Below are positions 24,543-33,894 of a stretch of DNA of 53,545 nt, piece after piece. Both the position numbers and the translations under genes were made by a program. Under the pieces are notes generated by a model that was not told where the DNA came from, made no database searches, and was given only the letters and a program-made list of their open reading frames with translations. Each line of letters opens with the position of its first letter. Position 1 is the stretch's first letter. Source of the stretch: Corynebacterium glucuronolyticum. GTDB lineage: Bacteria > Actinomycetota > Actinomycetes > Mycobacteriales > Mycobacteriaceae. The stretch lies in contig JALFAQ010000024.1 of the NCBI GenBank assembly GCA_022772305.1, forward strand, positions 1 through 53,545. Direction: 5' to 3'.

Positions 24543-25700
24543 TTACACCACCGTCCGCGTCGTAATCGTGAACCCGGCACCACGGAGCCGCTTGAGGTAG
24601 GGGGCGCCGAGGCCGGAGGCGGGGGTGAGAATGCCACCGCCCGCGCCGCCGGCACCGACTTCGTCGGCCCCGTTATTCAGTAGCGTCATCGCGGCCTCGC
24701 CCAGGAATCTCGCCGTACCTTTATATCCGGGGTCCTCGTCGCCGTGGAAGGTGGCCGTGACGTGCTTGCCGCTGACGGTCAGGCCGTGGTGGACGGTGGT
24801 GAAATGGCCGGCGTCCTGGGCTTTCGGGCTGGGGCCTTCGCCGGGCGCGGGGATGAGCTTCTGCCACGGGCCGTCGGTGGTCACGAGCTTGAAGGCGCCG
24901 GCAAGGCCACCGGCCAGGGCGTAGGCGGCGAGCTTGGTGCCGGTCTTCTGGCGCTCCGTGTAGCGCAGGTCAAAACCGTAGGCGTGGTCGAGGAGGCTGT
25001 TGGAGCGGCGCACGACGCGGGTGTTGAAGCTGGCCATGAAGAAGGGGCCGGCCCAGCCCTCCGGCGTGCGGTCGATGTCCATGTCTTTCTGCCCGTCGAG
25101 GTTCGCTTCCGCTTCCGGCGAAGGGCACAGCGAGTACTTCCCATGTAGCGCGTTCTCGCCGTCCTGCTCCGCAAGCGCCGCCTTCATGGAGGCGATGGTG
25201 CCGCCGGAGAGCCCGCCCTTCAGGTCGGTGACCACCATCTGCACGTGGGTGAATTCCTCGCCGGCGGCCTCGGAAAGCGCGAACATGCCCATGTCGCTCG
25301 GCACGGAGTCGAAGCCGCAGGAGTTAACAATCCGCGCTCCCGTCGAAACCGCCTTCTCGTGGTAGCGGTCGATCATACGGCGGATAAACGGCGCCTCACC
25401 GCACAGGTTGACGTAGTCGGTGCCACGTTCGGCGCAAAACCGGATGAGGTGCTCACCGTAGTGCGTGTACGGGCCGACGGTGGAGATCACCACGCGGGCG
25501 TGCTCTGCGAGGAAGTCCATGTCGGCCGGGTCGTTGGCATCGGCGATGATGATGGTGGCGTCGATGCCGAGCGCTTCCAGCTTGTCGCGGTTGCGTCCGG
25601 CAAGCGCAAGCTGCAGGTCAGGGTAGGTGGTGTGCAGGTAGCGTGCGGTGAGCTGACCAACGAAGCTGGTCGCGCCGAAGATGATGACGTCGAAATCCAT
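24543..25700 (-). CDS. Saccharopine dehydrogenase-like / trans-acting enoyl reductase family protein
   Basis: 385 residues from ATG 25700. Rossmann-type N-terminus VIIFGATSFVGQLTARYL, AGRNRDKLEAL, ISTVGPYTHYGEHLIRFCAE and IVNSCGFDSVPSDMG are diagnostic for the saccharopine-dehydrogenase-like group that includes the mycobacterial trans-acting enoyl reductases (Rv2953 type). It probably is an NAD(P)H-dependent reductase acting on lipid or polyketide intermediates. Divergent from the MOSC gene with 34 bases between start codons. Confidence 0.83.
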   Translation of the reverse strand: MDFDVIIFGATSFVGQLTARYLHTTYPDLQLALAGRNRDKLEALGIDATIIIADANDPADMDFLAEHARVVISTVGPYTHYGEHLIRFCAERGTDYVNLCGEAPFIRRMIDRYHEKAVSTGARIVNSCGFDSVPSDMGMFALSEAAGEEFTHVQMVVTDLKGGLSGGTIASMKAALAEQDGENALHGKYSLCPSPEAEANLDGQKDMDIDRTPEGWAGPFFMASFNTRVVRRSNSLLDHAYGFDLRYTERQKTGTKLAAYALAGGLAGAFKLVTTDGPWQKLIPAPGEGPSPKAQDAGHFTTVHHGLTVSGKHVTATFHGDEDPGYKGTARFLGEAAMTLLNNGADEVGAGGAGGGILTPASGLGAPYLKRLRGAGFTITTRTVV

Positions 25701-25734
25701 GCCCCCATTGTGGCACGCCAGATAGGCTTGGGGC

Positions 25735-26382
25735 ATGGCTTACGTGTTGTCCTGCAATAAAGCTATCCCGCGCGATGATCCTGGCGGTGCGCCGCGCGTT
25801 TCTGGCATGCATAAGGTTCCCGTCGATTCGCTCGAGCTCTTCACCCCTGGCCCCAGCTACGGCGACGGCCCTGGCGTCGTGGGGGATACGGTCGGTGACA
25901 TGAAGCACCACGGTGGCGCGCAGAAGGCGGTCTATGCGTTCGCGCGCGAGGAACTCGACTACTGGGAGGCTCGTCTTTCCACCACGCTTGTCGACGGCTC
26001 GTTCGGCGAAAACCTCACAACTTCCGGTATTGCGTGGGAGGAGGCCATTGTCAACCAGCGTTTCCGGATCGGTACCGCGGAGCTGGAGGTGTCGGTGTCC
26101 CGCACCCCCTGCCGGACGTTTGCTGGCTGGATGGGTGTCCCAGACTGGATCAAGCAGTTTTCTGAGCACGCCCGCACGGGCAGTTATTTACGTGTCGTTG
26201 TGCCCGGCGTTGTGTACACCGGCGACGAGCTCGTCGTCCTTCATACGCCGGATCACGGCATGACAATGGGGGATGTTTTTGCCGGCGCGATGGGCGATAA
26301 AGAGGTGGCATCGCGACTGGTGGAGGCCCATTGTTTGCCGGAGATGTACCACCAGCGGATGGTAAAGCTCATAAAAAGTTGA
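25735..26382 (+). CDS. MOSC domain protein (YiiM-like)
   Basis: 215 residues. MOSC domains bind sulfurated molybdenum cofactor through a conserved cysteine, here in VSVSRTPCRTFAGWM. Other family marks: DMKHHGGAQKAVYAFAREEL and GSFGENLTTSGI. YiiM-like proteins reduce N-hydroxylated compounds. TAGGCT shortly before ATG and no ribosome binding site point to a leaderless message. Confidence 0.88.
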   Translation: MAYVLSCNKAIPRDDPGGAPRVSGMHKVPVDSLELFTPGPSYGDGPGVVGDTVGDMKHHGGAQKAVYAFAREELDYWEARLSTTLVDGSFGENLTTSGIAWEEAIVNQRFRIGTAELEVSVSRTPCRTFAGWMGVPDWIKQFSEHARTGSYLRVVVPGVVYTGDELVVLHTPDHGMTMGDVFAGAMGDKEVASRLVEAHCLPEMYHQRMVKLIKS

Positions 26383-26389
26383 GTCGGAT

Positions 26390-26417
26390 GGGAATAACTT
26401 TGCGGAGTCTGCGTTGT
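26390..26417 (+). promoter_or_regulatory. Sigma-H-like promoter of the dnaK operon
   Basis: GGGAAT (26390-26395) and CGTTGT (26412-26417), giving GGAA-N18-GTT, the actinobacterial sigma-H/SigR spacing. A sigma-A-like alternative TGGCAC-N17-TACAGT (26436-26464) lies downstream and overlaps HAIR 1. Confidence 0.6.
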
Positions 26418-26429
26418 ACTGAGTGTGAG

Positions 26430-26450
26430 ATTGAGTGGCACAGGCTCAAG
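26430..26450. promoter_or_regulatory. HspR operator (HAIR) 1 upstream of dnaK
   Basis: ATTGAGT-N7-GCTCAAG, 12 of 14 positions of CTTGAGT-N7-ACTCAAG. Confidence 0.75.
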
Positions 26451-26474
26451 GCGGCTGGTACAGTTGCTCTTGGA

Positions 26475-26495
26475 CTTGAGTGAGACTCGATCAAG
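26475..26495. promoter_or_regulatory. HspR operator (HAIR) 2 upstream of dnaK
   Basis: CTTGAGT-N7-GATCAAG: left half perfect, right half 5 of 7. It lies about 75 bases before the dnaK start. Confidence 0.7.
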
Positions 26496-26570
26496 TCGTA
26501 CTGACTAGGCGGTGACAGGCCTGGTTGGAAGACATGACAAACGGATTTCGAAAAAGGAGAAGATTTTATT

Positions 26571-28415
26571 ATGGGACGCGCAGTAGGTATTGACCTCGGT
26601 ACAACCAACTCTGTTGTAGCAGTTCTGGAAGGTGGGGATCCCACCGTTATTGCCAACTCTGAGGGCTCCCGCACCACCCCGTCGGTGGTCGGCTTTGCCA
26701 AGAATGGCGAGGTGCTCGTCGGCCAGTCCGCCAAGAACCAGGCGGTCACCAACGTCGACCGCACCATTCGCTCCGTCAAGCGCCACATGGGCACTGACTG
26801 GACGGCGGATATTGATGGCAAGAAGTACACGCCGCAGGAGATCTCGGCACGTACGCTCATGAAGCTGAAGAGGGACGCGGAAAGCTACCTCGGTGAGGAT
26901 GTCACGGATGCCGTGATTACCGTCCCCGCATACTTCGAGGACGCACAGCGTCAGGCCACGAAGGAAGCTGGCCAGATCGCAGGCCTCAACGTCCTGCGTA
27001 TTGTGAACGAGCCGACGGCTGCTGCTTTGGCTTACGGCCTGGAGAAGGGTGACAAGGATCAGATGATCCTCGTGTTCGACCTCGGTGGCGGCACGTTCGA
27101 TGTGTCCCTGCTGGAAATCGGCGACGGTGTCGTCGAGGTGAAGGCCACCGCCGGTGACAACAAGCTCGGTGGCGATGACTGGGATCAGCGCATCGTTGAC
27201 TGGCTCGTTGACAAGTTCAAGGCTTCCCACGGCATTGACCTGACCAAGGACAAGATGGCTCTGCAGCGTCTGCGCGAGGCAGCGGAGAAGGCAAAGATCG
27301 AGCTGTCCTCCTCCCAGTCGGCAACCATTAACCTGCCGTACATCACCGTTGATGCAGAGAAGAACCCGCTGTTCCTGGATGAGACCCTGTCTCGCTCCGA
27401 GTTCCAGAACATCACAAAGGATCTGCTGGATCGCACCAAGCAGCCGTTCAACCAGGTGGTCAAGGATGCGGGCATCTCCACGTCCGAGATTGACCAGGTT
27501 GTGCTCGTCGGTGGTTCCACCCGTATGCCGGCCGTGAGCGATCTCGTGACCGAGCTGACCGGTGGCAAGAAGCCGAACAAGTCCGTGAACCCGGACGAGG
27601 TTGTGGCCGTCGGTGCTGCTCTCCAGGCTGGTGTTCTCCGCGGCGATGTCAAGGACGTCCTGCTTCTCGATGTCACCCCGCTCTCCCTCGGCATTGAGAC
27701 CAAGGGCGGCGTGATGACCAAGATCATCGAGCGCAACACCACCATTCCGAAGCGTGAGACACAGACCTTCACCACGGCTGAGGATAACCAGCCCAGCGTG
27801 CAGATCCAGGTCTTCCAGGGCGAGCGCGAAATCGCAGCCCACAACAAGCTGCTCGGCTCCTTCGAGCTCGGCGGCATCGCCCCTGCACCGCGTGGCATCC
27901 CGCAGATCGAGGTCACCTTCGACATCGACGCCAACGGCATTGTCCACGTGACCGCTAAGGATAAGGGCACGGGCAAGGAGAACACGATTACCATCCAGGA
28001 CGGCTCCGGCCTGTCCCAGGAGGAAATCGACCGCATGATCAAGGATGCGGAGGAGCACGCCGACGCCGATAAGAAGCGTCGTGAAGAGCTCGAGATCCGC
28101 AACCAGGCCGAGACCATGGTGTACTCCACTCGCTCCTTCATGGACGAGAACAAGGACAAGGTCTCCGAGGACATCCGCACCAAGGTGGAGGATGCAGCCA
28201 AGGAGGTCGAGAAGGCACTCGAGGGCGATGACATCGAGGCCGTGAAGACGGCCGTCGAGAAGCTGTCCTCCGAGTCCCAGGAGATGGGCAAGGCCATCTA
28301 CGCTCAGGAGGCCGCACAGGGCACGACCGAGGCTGATGCCAACGGTGGCGACGACAACGTTGTCGATGCCGAGGTCGTTGATGAGGACACGGACAACAAG
28401 GACGGTGACAAGTAG
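26571..28415 (+). CDS. dnaK: Chaperone DnaK (Hsp70)
   Basis: 614 residues. ATP-dependent chaperone that binds unfolded peptides with DnaJ and GrpE. N-terminal [13 protein letters not shown] phosphate loop (5-17), [32 protein letters not shown], and [10 protein letters not shown], then the linker [19 protein letters not shown] before the substrate-binding domain. The C-terminus is acidic and Asp/Asn-rich. AAGGAGAAG ribosome binding site. First gene of dnaK-grpE-dnaJ-hspR; DnaK is the known co-repressor partner of HspR. Confidence 0.98.
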   Translation: MGRAVGIDLGTTNSVVAVLEGGDPTVIANSEGSRTTPSVVGFAKNGEVLVGQSAKNQAVTNVDRTIRSVKRHMGTDWTADIDGKKYTPQEISARTLMKLKRDAESYLGEDVTDAVITVPAYFEDAQRQATKEAGQIAGLNVLRIVNEPTAAALAYGLEKGDKDQMILVFDLGGGTFDVSLLEIGDGVVEVKATAGDNKLGGDDWDQRIVDWLVDKFKASHGIDLTKDKMALQRLREAAEKAKIELSSSQSATINLPYITVDAEKNPLFLDETLSRSEFQNITKDLLDRTKQPFNQVVKDAGISTSEIDQVVLVGGSTRMPAVSDLVTELTGGKKPNKSVNPDEVVAVGAALQAGVLRGDVKDVLLLDVTPLSLGIETKGGVMTKIIERNTTIPKRETQTFTTAEDNQPSVQIQVFQGEREIAAHNKLLGSFELGGIAPAPRGIPQIEVTFDIDANGIVHVTAKDKGTGKENTITIQDGSGLSQEEIDRMIKDAEEHADADKKRREELEIRNQAETMVYSTRSFMDENKDKVSEDIRTKVEDAAKEVEKALEGDDIEAVKTAVEKLSSESQEMGKAIYAQEAAQGTTEADANGGDDNVVDAEVVDEDTDNKDGDK

Positions 28416-28417
28416 TG

Positions 28418-29059
28418 ATGGACCCCGAGAACCGCGAGCACCCCACACCCGAGGAGCCCGAGGTGCCGGAGTCGGCTGCTGACGCCACCGAAAGCGAGGC
28501 GACCCCGCCGGAGGCCGACGTTGCAGACACCGCCGCAGACGCGGCGGCAGCGTCCGCAACCAACGCTGAGGCGAACGAAGCGCCTGAGGCGGAGCCCGAG
28601 CTTTCTGAGGAAGACAAGCTCACCGCGCTACTTGCCGAGCGCACCGATGACCTCCAGCGCGTCAGCGCTGAGTACGCCAACTACCGCAAGCGTGTGGCGC
28701 AGGAGAGGCAAGCGACGATCAACCAGACAACGTCGAACGTGGTGCACAAGTTCCTCCCCGTCTTCGACGACCTCGACCTGGCGGATCAGCACGGCGATCT
28801 TGCCGACGGCCCCCTCAAGGCCTTCGCCGGCAAACTTACTGGCATCCTCAGCGAACTGAAGGTCACCCCCTTCGGCGAGAAGGGTGACGAGTTCAACCCA
28901 GAGATCCACGAGGCCGTGCAGGACCTGTCGTCCGGCGACGACAAGCGCCTCGGCGTTGTGCTTCGCAAGGGCTACATGATTGGCGATCGGTTGCTCCGCA
29001 CCGCCATGGTCATCATTGATGACTTTGAAGAACCTGCCCCAGAGCAGGACGAACAATAA
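28418..29059 (+). CDS. grpE: Nucleotide exchange factor GrpE
   Basis: 213 residues from ATG 28418 (an in-frame GTG at 28415 overlaps the dnaK stop). Releases ADP from DnaK. A very acidic, Glu/Ala/Pro-rich N-terminal arm of about 70 residues is followed by the coiled coil ([20 protein letters not shown]) and the conserved beta domain ending in [13 protein letters not shown]. Spacing from dnaK is 2 bases. Confidence 0.96.
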   Translation: MDPENREHPTPEEPEVPESAADATESEATPPEADVADTAADAAAASATNAEANEAPEAEPELSEEDKLTALLAERTDDLQRVSAEYANYRKRVAQERQATINQTTSNVVHKFLPVFDDLDLADQHGDLADGPLKAFAGKLTGILSELKVTPFGEKGDEFNPEIHEAVQDLSSGDDKRLGVVLRKGYMIGDRLLRTAMVIIDDFEEPAPEQDEQ

Positions 29060-29085
29060 AGAAATAGGAAAGGAGGAGATGCCCA

Positions 29086-30252
29086 GTGGCAGAAAGCGAA
29101 TGGGCTAATAAAGACTATTACGCGGACCTGGGGGTCTCCTCGTCCGCAAGCGCGGATGAGATCAAGCGGGCCTACCGAAAGCTGGCACGTGAGAACCATC
29201 CGGACACCAACCCCGGCGATCCCGCCGCAGAAGAAAGGTTCAAGAAAGCCGCCGAGGCCTACGACGTAGTAGGCGACGCCAAGAAGCGTAAAGACTACGA
29301 CGAGTTCAAAGCCATGGTTGGCTCCGGCCGATTCTTTGGCGGAAACGGAGGCCCGGGCTTCCCGGGCGGGTTTCGCTCGTCGACGGACGGCGGGTTCTCC
29401 GACTTCTTCACCCAAGGCGGATCGGGATTTGCTGGAGATGGTGGCTTTGGGGATATCCTCGGTGGCCTTTTCAACCGTAGCGGGTCTGCTTCTCGCACGG
29501 CGCAGCCGTCGCGGGGGGCTGATGTCGAAACCGAAATAACCCTCGATTTCCGCGAAGCAGTTGAAGGCACCGTCATCCCCATCCAACTGACCGGGGATGC
29601 CCCCTGCGGGACATGCCACGGGTCAGGCTCGAAATCCGGGAATCCCACCACGTGCCCCACGTGTCACGGGTCGGGATTCACCTCAGAGCAAAGAGGCGCG
29701 TTCGGTTTCTCCGCCCCCTGCCCCGATTGCGGTGGCAGCGGGCAGAAGATTACCGATCCGTGCACGAACTGTCACGGAACCGGAACCGTGCGTCGGACTC
29801 GATCCATCACCGTCCGCATCCCCGCCGGGGTGCGCGACGGCCAGAAGGTTCGACTCGCGGGCCAGGGCGAGGCGGGGCCAAACGGGAAGCCGTCGGGTGA
29901 CCTGTTTGTCAACGTCACCGTCCGCCCGGACAAGGTGTTCACCCGTGAGGGCAACGACCTCGAAGTGACCGTCCCCGTGACGTTCGCTGAGGCCGCCCTT
30001 GGAGACACCATTACCGTGCCCACCCTGGGTAAACCCGTGAAGGTGAAACTCCCCGCGGGCACCCCCAGCGGCCGCACGCTCCGGCTCAAGGGCCGTGGCG
30101 TCAAGGGCGGCGACCTTATGGTCACCGTCACCGTCACAGTCCCCACCAACCTCGACGCGGCGGCAAAGAGTGCGCTTCGCACCTACGCCCAGGCGGAGAA
30201 AGACTCCGGTTTTACTCCGCGCGAGGATTGGATGAAAGAAAACAACCAGTAG
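29086..30252 (+). CDS. dnaJ: Chaperone DnaJ
   Basis: 388 residues, GTG start behind AAAGGAGGAG. J domain (about 9-75) with the HPD motif in [13 protein letters not shown], a Gly/Phe-rich linker (about 80-140), and a cysteine-rich zinc region from about 173 with four repeats: [24 protein letters not shown] and [10 protein letters not shown]-terminal substrate-binding domain completes the type I DnaJ. It stimulates DnaK ATPase. Encoded 26 bases after grpE. Confidence 0.97.
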   Translation: MAESEWANKDYYADLGVSSSASADEIKRAYRKLARENHPDTNPGDPAAEERFKKAAEAYDVVGDAKKRKDYDEFKAMVGSGRFFGGNGGPGFPGGFRSSTDGGFSDFFTQGGSGFAGDGGFGDILGGLFNRSGSASRTAQPSRGADVETEITLDFREAVEGTVIPIQLTGDAPCGTCHGSGSKSGNPTTCPTCHGSGFTSEQRGAFGFSAPCPDCGGSGQKITDPCTNCHGTGTVRRTRSITVRIPAGVRDGQKVRLAGQGEAGPNGKPSGDLFVNVTVRPDKVFTREGNDLEVTVPVTFAEAALGDTITVPTLGKPVKVKLPAGTPSGRTLRLKGRGVKGGDLMVTVTVTVPTNLDAAAKSALRTYAQAEKDSGFTPREDWMKENNQ

Positions 30253-30284
30253 TACGCAGACACGAATCACAAAGGAGGTGACGG

Positions 30285-30683
30285 ATGTCTAAGGAAAACA
30301 ACGCAAAAGATACCGAAGTCTTCGTCATCTCCGTGGCCGCTGAGCTCGCCGGGATGCACGCCCAGACGCTGCGATCCTACGACCGCATGGGGCTTGTCAC
30401 CCCACGCCGTACCCGCGGCGGTGGCAGGCGCTACACCAAGGATGATGTCGAGCAGCTACGGGAAATTCAACGGCTCAGCCACGACGAGGGTGTCAACCTC
30501 GCCGGCATCAAAGCAATCACGCGACTGCAGGAGGAAAAGTCCGCGCTCGAAGCCAAGCTGACAGAGCTCGAGGCGGAAAACGAAGCACTGCGTGAAAAGC
30601 TTGAGCGGGCTCCGCGCCGTGGCGGAGAACTGGTCCATGTACCAAGCTCCACTGCTGTGGTGGTGTGGAAGCGCCGTCACTAG
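30285..30683 (+). CDS. hspR: Heat-shock repressor HspR (MerR family)
   Basis: 132 residues, ATG behind AAAGGAGGTGACGG. MerR-type winged helix: VFVISVAAELAGMHAQTLRS, YDRMGLVTPRRTRGGGRRYT and DVEQLREIQRLSHDEGVNLA, then a coiled coil. In actinobacteria HspR binds HAIR sites with DnaK and represses dnaK and clpB; matching HAIR sites exist before both genes here, so autoregulation is very likely. Confidence 0.95.
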   Translation: MSKENNAKDTEVFVISVAAELAGMHAQTLRSYDRMGLVTPRRTRGGGRRYTKDDVEQLREIQRLSHDEGVNLAGIKAITRLQEEKSALEAKLTELEAENEALREKLERAPRRGGELVHVPSSTAVVVWKRRH

Positions 30684-30695
30684 CTACTAACAATG

Positions 30696-30728
30696 ATTGG
30701 GAACCTCATGGTGGGGTTCCCAATTTTT
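30696..30728 (+). terminator. Terminator of the dnaK operon
   Basis: Perfect 10-bp stem ATTGGGAACC / GGTTCCCAAT with a 9-base loop followed by TTTT, 13 bases after the hspR stop. Confidence 0.92.
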
Positions 30729-31182
30729 ATTCGCGCGGGAAATTCGAGGTGAAGGCTGATACCCACCCCGGACAAATGCTGTAGGCCTGACTACTTATCT
30801 TCGTCTGTTGTTTTTGGAGGGGGCATGGGATGAGCCTACTCGCGATCAGGTGTTCCGGGAGATAAGGGGGAAGTTGTTCACTATAGATGAGTGCGGTGGG
30901 GTTCAGTGAGCTGCGCGGGGAGGATATGTCTGTGAAAACCAGGAAATGCTGGTGTTTCATGGCACTAACTGTGTGTTCGGAAAATCTGCGAGTATAGTCC
31001 ATCGTCTTCTGTAGAGAAAAGCTCAATCTAATTGTTGATTGTTGAAGCACCTCTTTTACTGTTAACTAAGGATAGCCTAAGTTTTAGAGCTGCGTTCAGT
31101 GTTTGAGGAATAGGGCTGAGCCTATGCCCTCTCCATAGGACGGATTGAACCGGAGAAACTACTGAAAGGAGAGTATCGTCAA
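30729..31182. other. Gene-free region upstream of hmuO
   Basis: About 450 AT-richer bases. It holds a DtxR-like box (listed separately) and the hmuO ribosome binding site GAAAGGAGAG (31164-31173). An in-frame fragment near 30810-30910 resembles a coding remnant (residues EPTRDQVFREIRGK) but has no start; otherwise I see no gene. Confidence 0.5.
31067..31085 (+). promoter_or_regulatory. DtxR-like iron box upstream of hmuO
   Basis: TAAGGATAGCCTAAGTTTT matches the 19-bp DtxR consensus TTAGGTTAGCCTAACCTAA at 13 of 19 positions, including the AGCCTAA core. Position 98 bases before the start fits operator overlap with the promoter. Iron repression is the expected effect. Confidence 0.6.
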
Positions 31183-31848
31183 ATGACTACGACGGTTCCT
31201 GTGCAGAATTCCATCAGTGGTAATGAGAATTGCTTATCACTTCAGCTGAAAAAGCGTACGGAACGTGCCCATGATAATGCTGAACAATCACAGTTCATGA
31301 GTCTGCTCATTGGCGGTGATCTTGAGGCTACGGACGTCATCCGTTTGCACTCACAGTATTGGGTTTTTTACTCCGCGCTTGAATCGGTTATGCGCCGTAG
31401 TCTCGGGGACGCGGGTGTTGCCAACATGTATGATCCACGTCTGGAGCGTACAAGCTGTTTGGAGCATGATTTGCAGTTTGCACTTGGTGATGGCTGGAAA
31501 AACGAGCTTGAGATAGTTGCCGCAACCAGAGATTACGCGGAGTATCTGCGGAGTATAGAAGATGCGGCTTCTTACCGGATTATTGCGCATCACTATGTGC
31601 GTTACCTTGGGGATCTATCTGGAGGGCAGGTAATCTTCCGAAAGCTAGTGGGAGATTACGGATTCGACCCCGCAGGCCTCACCTTCTACCGCTTTGAGGG
31701 GATTGACAAGCTTCCTCCGTTCCGTGCACGTTTCCGGAAAAGGCTCGATAGCATTGAGCTATCTCTGGAAAAACGCGACAGCCTGTTGCAGGAGGCGGAA
31801 AAAGCCTTTGACTATAATCTCGCTATCTTTAACCAGCTGTGCAGCTAG
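31183..31848 (+). CDS. hmuO: Heme oxygenase
   Basis: 221 residues; cuts heme to biliverdin, CO and Fe2+ for iron use from host heme. Proximal His30 lies in KKRTERAHDNAEQSQFM and the distal helix is VRYLGDLSGGQVIFRKL, both as in C. diphtheriae HmuO (about 215 residues). Strong ribosome binding site and an upstream DtxR-like box. No hmuTUV heme importer genes are next to it. AT-richer than the flanking heat-shock operon, and followed by a shared bidirectional terminator. Confidence 0.96.
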   Translation: MTTTVPVQNSISGNENCLSLQLKKRTERAHDNAEQSQFMSLLIGGDLEATDVIRLHSQYWVFYSALESVMRRSLGDAGVANMYDPRLERTSCLEHDLQFALGDGWKNELEIVAATRDYAEYLRSIEDAASYRIIAHHYVRYLGDLSGGQVIFRKLVGDYGFDPAGLTFYRFEGIDKLPPFRARFRKRLDSIELSLEKRDSLLQEAEKAFDYNLAIFNQLCS

Positions 31849-31886
31849 CAAGCTAGTTTTGTCGTACGTCAGGTAAAATACAAAAC

Positions 31887-31925
31887 ACCCGAGTGGTCGT
31901 ATGTGTATGAGCACTCGGGTTTTGT
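31887..31925. terminator. Bidirectional terminator between hmuO and the TRAP permease
   Basis: Stem ACCCGAGTG / CACTCGGGT with a 16-base loop, flanked by AAAAC and TTTTG, between convergent genes. Confidence 0.85.
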
Positions 31926-31935
31926 GTCGTACCAG

Positions 31936-33891
31936 CTAAATGGCGCTGAAAGACAAGTTGTTATTCTTCTTCGCTTGGATCATCATGAATGCCAGTGCGC
32001 CTATTGCAATAACAAGACCGATGACATCGGTAATGGGTTCCGGTGACATCATGGATAGGCCTGCGCCGAGGAACACGATGCGTAAAATCCACGGCACCTT
32101 CTCCATAAAGAAACCTTCCACGGCAATAGCTAGCAACAGCACGCCAGCTACTGCTGTTGCCGTTACAATAATGGCTTCGATCCAGCTGGTGTCCTGTAGC
32201 AGTAGAGCCGGGTTAAACACAAATATGAAGGGAATAATGTAACCGGCCAGCGCGAGTTTCATTGATTGGAAACCGGTGCGCATCGGATCGGCTCCAGATA
32301 GACCCGCCGCAGCAAACGATGCGAGGGCGACTGGCGGAGTTATGTTGGCGAACAATCCGAAATAGAACACGAACATATGCGCTATCAGCGGGGGAACCCC
32401 TAGTTGGCCAAGCGCTGGGGCCGCCATTGTTGCGGTGATGATATAGGTCGGAATAGATGGCAACCCCATGCCCAAAATGATTGAGGCGATCATCGTCAGT
32501 ACCAGAGACAACAATATAGATCCTGCGCCGAAGGCGACGATCGCATTTGCCAGTTTCACTCCAAAGCCGGTCATCGTTACTACTCCGACGATGATTCCAA
32601 CAGCCGCACAGGCAACTGCGACAGAAATGGCGGTTTTCGCCCCATTGGCGAGCGCATCGATAATGTCCATTAGTCCCATCCGTGTGGCAGGACGAAGCTC
32701 AGCGACAATAATCGTGACGAGAATCGTCAACAAGGCGGAGAATAAGATCGTCCGCCCAGAGAAGAAGAGCATGTAGATGAGGAAAGCGAGGGGGATCAAT
32801 AGGTGCCCTCGTTCTTTCAAAACAGAACCTACTAAGGGCAGCGAATCTCGGGAGATACCCTTCAGCCCATTTTTGGTTGCCCGCAAATGAACTTGTGCGA
32901 TAATTCCCAGGTAGTAGAGCAATGCGGGGATGAGTGCGGCAATAGCAATATCGCGGTAGGGGATACCTAGCGTTTCGGCCATAATGAATGCAGCTGCGCC
33001 CATAATAGGCGGCAGGATTTGCCCGCCGACGGAGGCGGAGGCTTCGACTGCTCCAGCAAACGTTGACTTGTATCCCACACGTTTCATTAGTGGGATAGTA
33101 AATGCACCGGTGGTTACCACATTGGCCACCGCAGCACCATTGATGGAGCCGAGAAAACCAGAGGCAATAACCGCCACCTTAGCAGGGCCTCCACGCGATT
33201 GTCCGGCGATCGCAAGGGCGATATCGTTAAAGAATTCTCCCATTCCTGATTTTTGTAACACAGCGCCGAACAAGATAAAAAGGAAAATATATGTAGCCGA
33301 AACGGCAATGGCGGTACCGTAAATACCCTCAGTTGTAAGGTAGAGAAAATTGAGTGTGTCGGAGGGGTAATAGCCGCGATGGCGGAAGATTCCGGGAAAA
33401 AAGCGACCGTAAAAGGCATAAATAATAAAAAAGATGGCCAGTAGAGGTAGAGCCCAACCAGTCAAGCGTCGTGCAGCTTCAATGATGAGGATGATGAGAA
33501 TTGCTGCAAAAACAAGATCCATTGTTGAAGGTTGGCCGAAACGCCGCACGATTCCATCGTATGCGGCTATCACGTAGACGGATGTTGATAGCGCTGCTAG
33601 AGCAAGGATGATGTCGTAGACGGGGACCCGAGAACGAACCCCGGTGCGGATCGGTGGGTAGAGCAAAAACGCGAGAAATAGAATCACACCGACGTGAACT
33701 GAACGGTGAATAAGTACTGGTGGTGAACCAAAATAGGCGGTCCACATATGGTACAAAGAAAGTCCAACAGCTACAGCTGTAATAAGTGCTGCTAGTGGTT
33801 TCCATTCAACCTGGCGTACCCGGGATTCGCGGTCGAACTCCTCCAGCACCTGGTTTACATTGCTGGTGTCAATAGTGGGTGTTTGGGACAT
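31936..33891 (-). CDS. TRAP transporter permease, fused small and large subunits
   Basis: 651 residues, hydrophobic almost throughout with many membrane segments. The first about 160 residues correspond to the small (DctQ-like) part and the rest to the DctM-like large part: LQKSGMGEFFNDIALAIAGQ, GFLGSINGAAVANVVTTGAF, SASVGGQILPPIMGAAAFIM and FYFGLFANITPPVALASFAA. This is the TRAP-TAXI fused-permease family, which uses an ion gradient to import organic acids such as glutamate, oxoglutarate or others. Start 33891, 3 bases after the upstream gene end. Substrate unknown. Confidence 0.92.
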   Translation of the reverse strand: MSQTPTIDTSNVNQVLEEFDRESRVRQVEWKPLAALITAVAVGLSLYHMWTAYFGSPPVLIHRSVHVGVILFLAFLLYPPIRTGVRSRVPVYDIILALAALSTSVYVIAAYDGIVRRFGQPSTMDLVFAAILIILIIEAARRLTGWALPLLAIFFIIYAFYGRFFPGIFRHRGYYPSDTLNFLYLTTEGIYGTAIAVSATYIFLFILFGAVLQKSGMGEFFNDIALAIAGQSRGGPAKVAVIASGFLGSINGAAVANVVTTGAFTIPLMKRVGYKSTFAGAVEASASVGGQILPPIMGAAAFIMAETLGIPYRDIAIAALIPALLYYLGIIAQVHLRATKNGLKGISRDSLPLVGSVLKERGHLLIPLAFLIYMLFFSGRTILFSALLTILVTIIVAELRPATRMGLMDIIDALANGAKTAISVAVACAAVGIIVGVVTMTGFGVKLANAIVAFGAGSILLSLVLTMIASIILGMGLPSIPTYIITATMAAPALGQLGVPPLIAHMFVFYFGLFANITPPVALASFAAAGLSGADPMRTGFQSMKLALAGYIIPFIFVFNPALLLQDTSWIEAIIVTATAVAGVLLLAIAVEGFFMEKVPWILRIVFLGAGLSMMSPEPITDVIGLVIAIGALAFMMIQAKKNNNLSFSAI

Positions 33892-33894
33892 GTT

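Noticed and set aside
26505..28559. 684-codon minus-strand frame opposite dnaK
   Set aside because: Antisense shadow of dnaK; known artefact of GC-rich dnaK genes.
30926..30997. 23-codon ORF rich in Cys (MSVKTRKCWCFMALTVCSEN) with a GGGGAGG site
   Set aside because: Too short and isolated to support; lies among decayed DNA upstream of hmuO.
30727..31050. Minus-strand 107-codon frame before hmuO
   Set aside because: Begins in the hmuO promoter region and has no ribosome binding site or recognisable domain.
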